Below are positions 58,900 to 64,000 of a DNA stretch of 64,000 nt, in pieces. The stretch covers positions 5,456,001 through 5,520,000 of the forward strand of contig OU452201.1 of the NCBI GenBank assembly GCA_911728435.2, written 5' to 3'. The translations under genes were made by a program, and so were the position numbers. The notes under the pieces are model-generated. The model was given only the letters and a program-made list of their open reading frames with translations. It was not told where the DNA came from and did no database searches. The stretch is from Apoderus coryli (Eukaryota > Arthropoda > Insecta > Coleoptera > Attelabidae). Numbering within the stretch: position 1 is the stretch's first letter; each line of letters opens with the position of its first letter.

Positions 58900-61330
58900 G
58901 GACATCCTGGATATTTATAATAAATGTGCATTTCTATAGAACAACTTAACATATTACAAGAAATCCCCAATGACCTTTCCAAACGTGTTATATTTTTTAT
59001 CATACAGTGAAAGGTCCAACAGCTTTTTTTAATAATTAATTAATGAATTAATAATTTTAAAATCATTATACTTTAAAATCTGTTGGCATATTTGTATTTG
59101 TAATCATTATTACCAGTGCTCAAAGCTATGACATTTCTGTTTCATTAAATATACAAGATGTCTTTCATTAATTAAATCATTAATTTCATAATGATGTTCG
59201 GTTTCTTGTTTTCAGCAATATTTCTGAATTTACTTGTATATTTTCTGTCACCATACCTCAGGGCTATAAAAAAAAACTCTAATGCTTTTGAATAACATTG
59301 TATAGCTTATCCAGGCGAGGCTAATAATTCTGGAAGAATTGTACGTTTGTTGCTTTCCTGGCAAAATTTATGGATATATTTCGTAGAATGACGTTTCATT
59401 TTAACTGTTCTGCCGTGTAGTAGTAGGGCCACATAAATAACCTAAGAATAACAGATATATGGCTTACAATTTTACACTACATGTATAATAGTGTATGGTG
59501 GTATTTGGAAATAAAAGAACGAGGGGAAAGTGAGATTTGTTGCCCACAACAAAATGAGTTGAGTTATTATACATGAATTGAATTACTTCACACAGAGAAC
59601 CACAAAAAATTAATACCAATTTGTATTATGAACTATAATTCCAAAAATGGTTCGTTACAAAGGTATACGATGTCAAAATTTTTATAAAAAACTCCAAAAT
59701 TATTAATATTTTTAAAACTACTTTAAGATATTTAAATTAAATTTGGCAGTTTGGATAGATAATTTAGATTTAGATCTTTTTACGTAAAAATTATAATTTT
59801 ACTTCCACCAGTGGCGTGCGTACAGACACATGTTTGCACAATTTTAATGAAAAATCGGGTATCCCGCTGATTTTTTTAGAAGCAAAAATTATTTATAGAA
59901 TCCTTGTTCAATTTAGAATAAAAAAAGGTTCTTTACTTTTTTTCGATTGACACACGGTTTGCAAGTAAAAAAATTAAATTCTTTAAGCAACTGGAATTCA
60001 AACAGATTTTCGAAACTGGACCATTTTCATTTTTCAAAATGTATAGATAAAGTAGATAAAGAGGGGGCCCATTGATATGCCTTTGTTTTTTATGTCACTT
60101 ATGTTTGTCAATTTTTTTAGTCTAAACGTATTTTAAGATTTTTGTTATGCTCTTCGTGTCTCGTCATCATTCGGCGGTCAGAATATCCATATATCTCGGA
60201 CATATTTGTGAAGAAAGGTTTGATGTTGCAACAAAAGCTGTAAACAGCAGCAGAATAAGAGTAAAGAAGCAAATCCCTATTTACTATTTATCTATTAGTG
60301 ACAGTAGTCGACAATAATAACTGTCTGTGAATTGCCGCTCATACTCATTTGTTGGAAAGTCGTTATTTTGATATTTGTATAGGACCTCTTTCAGCCAAAG
60401 CTTATATCTGTACGCCACATACTTGGGTTGTTGGATATTAAAACTGAACACTCGCAAAATACAAGACCGAGCACCGGGTAAAGCGTCTAGAAGTCAACTT
60501 GACTCCTCAAAGTCCCTATCTAAAATAATGGAAAAATAAAGATTTGCTTAATTAGGCTTGTCGTTCCTTGTCTCTCCTTCTAGTAGCATAAACAATAGGA
60601 CAGGGTGGGCCGCGGGAATATATAGAGGGGGACGAGGACAGGAACATATTAGTGCACTTTTTAAATAATTGAATTTTTGTTTGACTTCACTAGAAGAGTA
60701 ATTAATGGTTTTAGATGTTATATATTGTGCAATATAGTACCCTTTGTTTCACGGGGGCGCCCGGCACCCCCTCACGGCGCGGCTCTGTCAACACCGCACC
60801 GATTTGTGACACATTTATTTTGTCAAAATGAAATCAACGACGACGCTGCATAATAGCGTAGTCAAATTAATCCAGTTTTTCAACAAACAGAACGCAAACA
60901 TTTCGAAGCACGTTAATAATAATCCAATATGTTGGCTATAATATGTATCCGGTCAGAATGGCGGTACGATGGAGATTAATAATTCTCGATTTTATGTGAG
61001 TGCGTTTATTCGCTAAACCAAGGCAACTGTTTTCTCGTTGTCCACGGCAACAGCTTGCCAAACTAATTAATATATTTCCACAATGTGATTAATGAACGGA
61101 TACCGGTAACAAGACAAAAATTATGAGAAAAGAAACAACAAGTATGTTACGTTCATTATAGAGTTTTTTGAAAAATGCTCTGCCGCAATTTGACAACGAT
61201 TATTTTTTTGAAGTCTCATATTTATTTGCTTAATTAAGAAAAAACCGTTATTTACCAAAAAACTTTAACACTTTGTATCTTGAAAACTTTTTTTTTAAAT
61301 GACCTGAGAAATCAACTCCTTAAATATTGC
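58900..61330. other. Non-coding stretch with one G+C-rich patch
   Basis: No gene is recognised. At about 60748-60800 a G+C-rich patch (CGGGGGCGCCCGGCACCCCC, CGGCGCGGCTCTG) stands out; it may be the end of an unidentified element. Confidence 0.45.
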
Positions 61331-61333
61331 CCA

Positions 61334-61356
61334 GACTTTTTGAAACACCCTGTATA
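61334..61356 (-). repeat. Transposon terminus GACTTTTTGAAACACCCTGT
   Basis: The exact complement of the terminus at 63329-63351. The two point away from each other, so they are ends of two copies, not of one element. Confidence 0.55.
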
Positions 61357-61509
61357 GCCAGTTTAATTGTAAAATACATTTGGACACATATCTAAACCTA
61401 CAAAAAAAATGTTAAATATTGTTTTCCTTGTTTCGCTACCTCTCCAGAGTAATCCAACATGCATCCAGGAGAAAAGAAATAGAAAAGGTTTAGAAAAATT
61501 TTCCCAAAA

Positions 61510-61511
<2 letters not shown>

Positions 61512-61546
<35 letters not shown>
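61512..61546. repeat. TA microsatellite
   Basis: A run of about 16 TA units. The open frame over it (YIYIYIYI) is an artefact. Confidence 0.95.
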
Positions 61547-61549
<3 letters not shown>

Positions 61550-61894
61550 AACAGAACAAGAGAAATATTTGTCTCGATTTTTACCGTTTTCTTGTTTAAA
61601 ATTTTCCTGTTATACACAAACGAGAGGCATGCACATGCCAAGTCGTTTAGGGAATACACAATTTTTTTTTCGTTCGTTTTCTTCCCTACGCCACCCTTTG
61701 GGATTTTGCCTTGTTAGTTTCCTCGATATATATTTTTACATATAACACTGAACACTACCACTACTGACTGTTTGGGCAAAATTTAAATCGGAGTCGACAA
61801 TAGAATAAATTTTGTATATAACCCTTTTTTCACACTGGAGTGCTACGTTCCACAAATTTCTTTGGTTGAAATTTTAGTACTGAGCAATTCGAAT

Positions 61895-61921
61895 TTGAAA
61901 ATTTTAGGACAAAACTGGTCC
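61895..61921 (+). repeat. Dispersed repeat fragment
   Basis: A string including GAAAATTTTAGGACAAAACT shared with about 23963-23989. Confidence 0.6.
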
Positions 61922-61989
61922 GTAGTAGCATTAATAAAATTTTGGGAAACTTTTCGTTAGCAAACTTTATTTTTTTTTAATGCTGTGTA

Positions 61990-62215
61990 TACAGACCAAT
62001 GGCCACCCCGATCCCCAGATCTTACTCCCTTGGACTATTCAGTCTGGGGTTGTATGAAAGATTTTGTTTATAAGGTTCCGATTTTGAGTGAAAATCATTT
62101 AATAGAGAGAATCTTACAAGCTGGGGAAGACTTTAGGTTTTTCAAATACTAAGAGTTTCTTTACTAAAAAGAGCTCGCATATGTATTGAAAAAAATGAGT
62201 GAGTTAAATATGCTT
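61990..62215 (+). pseudogene. DUF4817-type Tc1/mariner-like transposase C-terminal relic
   Basis: The plus strand reads QWPPRSPDLTPLDYSVWGCM then KDFVYKVP and ENHLIERILQAGEDF, matching the end of the catalytic domain (WP.RSPDL.PLDFFLWG..K..VY). The third acidic residue is present (PLD). The frame ends at a stop after about 50 residues and the tail decays. The rest of the transposase is missing upstream. Confidence 0.7.
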
Positions 62216-62229
62216 GATTTAGTAGTGAA

Positions 62230-63325
62230 AATACCGTGAGCCGCGTAGACAACAAGAGCCAATACTTTTCCAAATATCTCAAAAACAAATGATTTTATCC
62301 AAATTTTATAAGAGTTAAAAAATAATCAAAAATACATAGTAACCTATAAAAACTTAGTTTAAAAGTCACTGGCGTAGGTAATAAAAACTTGGGGGCTATT
62401 AAGAAATTCTTTTTTGTGTTCTTTTTTGGAAAGAAGTAGCCCTTTATGCTGAAGCAACACACTAAATTTGAATCGAATATCTCAATAAATACTAGAATTA
62501 TTTCAAAATAATTGGTTTTAAATTTTCAACTTTGACGCCCTGTATATTGAACGTGGAGGGTTAAAATGAAAAATGACATCTTAAATCTCATATTATTTTT
62601 GCTCAAAGAATCTGTGATTAACGGATTCACTTCCTTTTTCCGGAAACCCTGTATAAACAAAAACGTAAATTAAGCAACTTATCTTTATGGAGTCCTAACG
62701 TTTCAGGAACCAATTTTTAATTTATTTAATAATTAATTTTACACTTGATTAAGTAAGCTCAACAATATATAACGGTTTATAGTTGAAAATGGCAGTAATC
62801 TCTTGCGCTGGTAAAAATATACGACGTCACATAATTCGCCTAAATTCAATTGTGCGCGGTATCCCATTATAAACATCATGAATAATGAAAACGTCTTAAT
62901 CAAGTAAATACGTAAATCTGTACCTACATACTCCCCAAAACTCAGTTGGTACGTGAATAACATGATGTGTCAATAGAAGCCGGTTTAGAGTTAAACTTAC
63001 CATTGTGACGAAATTGTAGTTATTATTGTGTAGACAACAAATAAAACTGATATTTGCTGGCATGCTAACTCTCAGTTCACTCTTAAAAAGACGTCGTCAA
63101 TTAACATTGTTATGTTGCCATCATATTCGCCATCCTGAATAATCAACCGAATTCGCTCTGTATAACATAATATCAAACACATGCGAGGGCTAACCAGAAT
63201 TGAAGCCGAAGTTTCCGGTTGCTATTTTGTATAGATTCTTATCATAATCATGTTCGGCGATCTAGAAGGTCATACGAAAATAGTGAAACTGCTGGCTCTC
63301 TGAGTCTACTGGCAAAACTCGCACA
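62230..63325. other. A+T-rich non-coding stretch
   Basis: No gene is recognised. CGCCCTGTATA (about 62536-62546) and ACCCTGTATA (about 62646) are terminus motifs of decayed TA-inserting elements. Confidence 0.45.
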
Positions 63326-63328
63326 ATA

Positions 63329-63351
63329 TACAGGGTGTTTCAAAAAGTCTA
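63329..63351 (+). repeat. Transposon terminus TACAGGGTGTTTCAAAAAGT
   Basis: A well-preserved end pointing right, identical over about 22 bases to the complement of 61334-61356. The sequence to its right (to about 63640) may be a MITE; no other end was found before the window stops. Confidence 0.5.
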
Positions 63352-63354
63352 ATC

Positions 63355-64000
63355 GAATTGCGCGCAGCAATAATGAGATTCCTTAGGTCCTCCATATTTT
63401 TCACAGGAGTAGCCTAAATGGTACTATTTCCGACTTGGGTGCCGAAGGCAAAACGGCTAACCAATTTGCTAAATAAGGAGCCATTGCTTCATTCAGCGGT
63501 TCGGAACCTCTTTGGCATTACAAAATTATATACGATAGAAGAATTCCGCAAATTAGATTTCTACTGAGGGAATACTCCAGCCTTGAAACAGTTAAAGAGC
63601 TTAGAGCTGAGAAACTATCTCAAAAACGTGGTTTTTGAGAAAAATATACAAACTACACACTACGAGAGTTTAAAACATAATGATAGAGCAAATGGCTTTT
63701 GTAGATGAAGCCTCAGTTCATCAAAGCAGGAAATGCGTACCAGAAAGTGCTGATAGAACAAAAATGAGCAGTTATAAAATAGAAAATACAAGACCAAGAC
63801 GACTGATCCACTTTTGACTAAGATAAAACCAAGAACGAATGGACTCACTTTTTATTTTAACTACGAAACAATGAATTAAACAGAACATACAAAAAAGGAA
63901 ACAGAAATCAAGAAGAATGGCTTTGTCAGGTACTATACCTTCTGGTACCATCACCTCTTGATTGGAAGAATTAAAAATTAATTCAACGTTTGAAAAATCG
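63355..64000. other. Non-coding stretch to window end
   Basis: Nothing is recognised beyond the terminus motif to the left; minus-strand frames at 63660-63954 lack homology. Confidence 0.45.

Noticed and set aside
61409..61717. 102-residue plus-strand frame
   Set aside because: It runs through a TA microsatellite (YIYIYI) and has no other recognisable sequence.

Overview
The window looks like A+T-rich, non-coding DNA from an insect nuclear genome; a beetle is plausible but not proven. The reasons are a base composition of roughly two thirds A+T by eye, only short broken reading frames, many TA microsatellites, and remains of typical arthropod transposable elements on both strands. There is no operon structure, no phage, no CRISPR array and no intact host gene. 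It is either intergenic or part of a very long intron.

Left third (1-22 kb): a broken mariner element with a TA target duplication (1.85-2.99 kb); a decayed transposase of the DUF4817 helix-turn-helix type (3.65-4.2 kb); one arm of a foldback MITE running straight into a 50-bp minisatellite of about 19 copies (6.07-7.3 kb); an antisense non-LTR retrotransposon fragment beside TA microsatellites and a near-perfect 50-bp-arm hairpin (12.5-14.35 kb); a THAP zinc-finger pseudogene lying between two matching inverted arms, which together look like a P-element-like transposon (18.5-20.2 kb); and LINE RNase H debris (21.1-21.7 kb).

Middle (22-45 kb): a degenerate hammerhead ribozyme motif on the minus strand (25.6 kb); a full copy of the foldback MITE (30.9-31.6 kb); a cluster of three more copies of the same mariner family, two of them bounded by TA (32.3-36.9 kb); a tRNA-like Pol III B-box sequence (36.1 kb); a second type of mariner relic (38.2 kb); and the C-terminal end of a LINE ORF2 with a microsatellite tail (40.2-40.8 kb).

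Right third (45-64 kb): more mariner/DUF4817 transposase debris (44.9, 46.7 and 62 kb); a young-looking, G+C-rich DUF4817 element with TIRs and TA duplication (48.26-49.36 kb); a probable solo LTR with 10-bp inverted ends (50.85-51.99 kb); a well-formed hammerhead ribozyme motif with one core substitution (53.28 kb); a nest of foldback elements (53.7-54.9 kb); a hAT transposase C-terminal relic and a LINE reverse transcriptase relic (55.2-56.2 kb); and a complete non-autonomous hAT element whose interior is eight tandem copies of a 174-bp unit (57.4-58.9 kb).

The genes do not form a pathway: all recognisable coding sequence is of transposon origin and every copy carries frameshifts, deletions, stops or lost catalytic residues. 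The most interesting points are the hAT element carrying a satellite-like array with perfect 8-bp target duplication, the hammerhead motifs, the THAP-containing inverted-repeat element, and the MITE/minisatellite junction.
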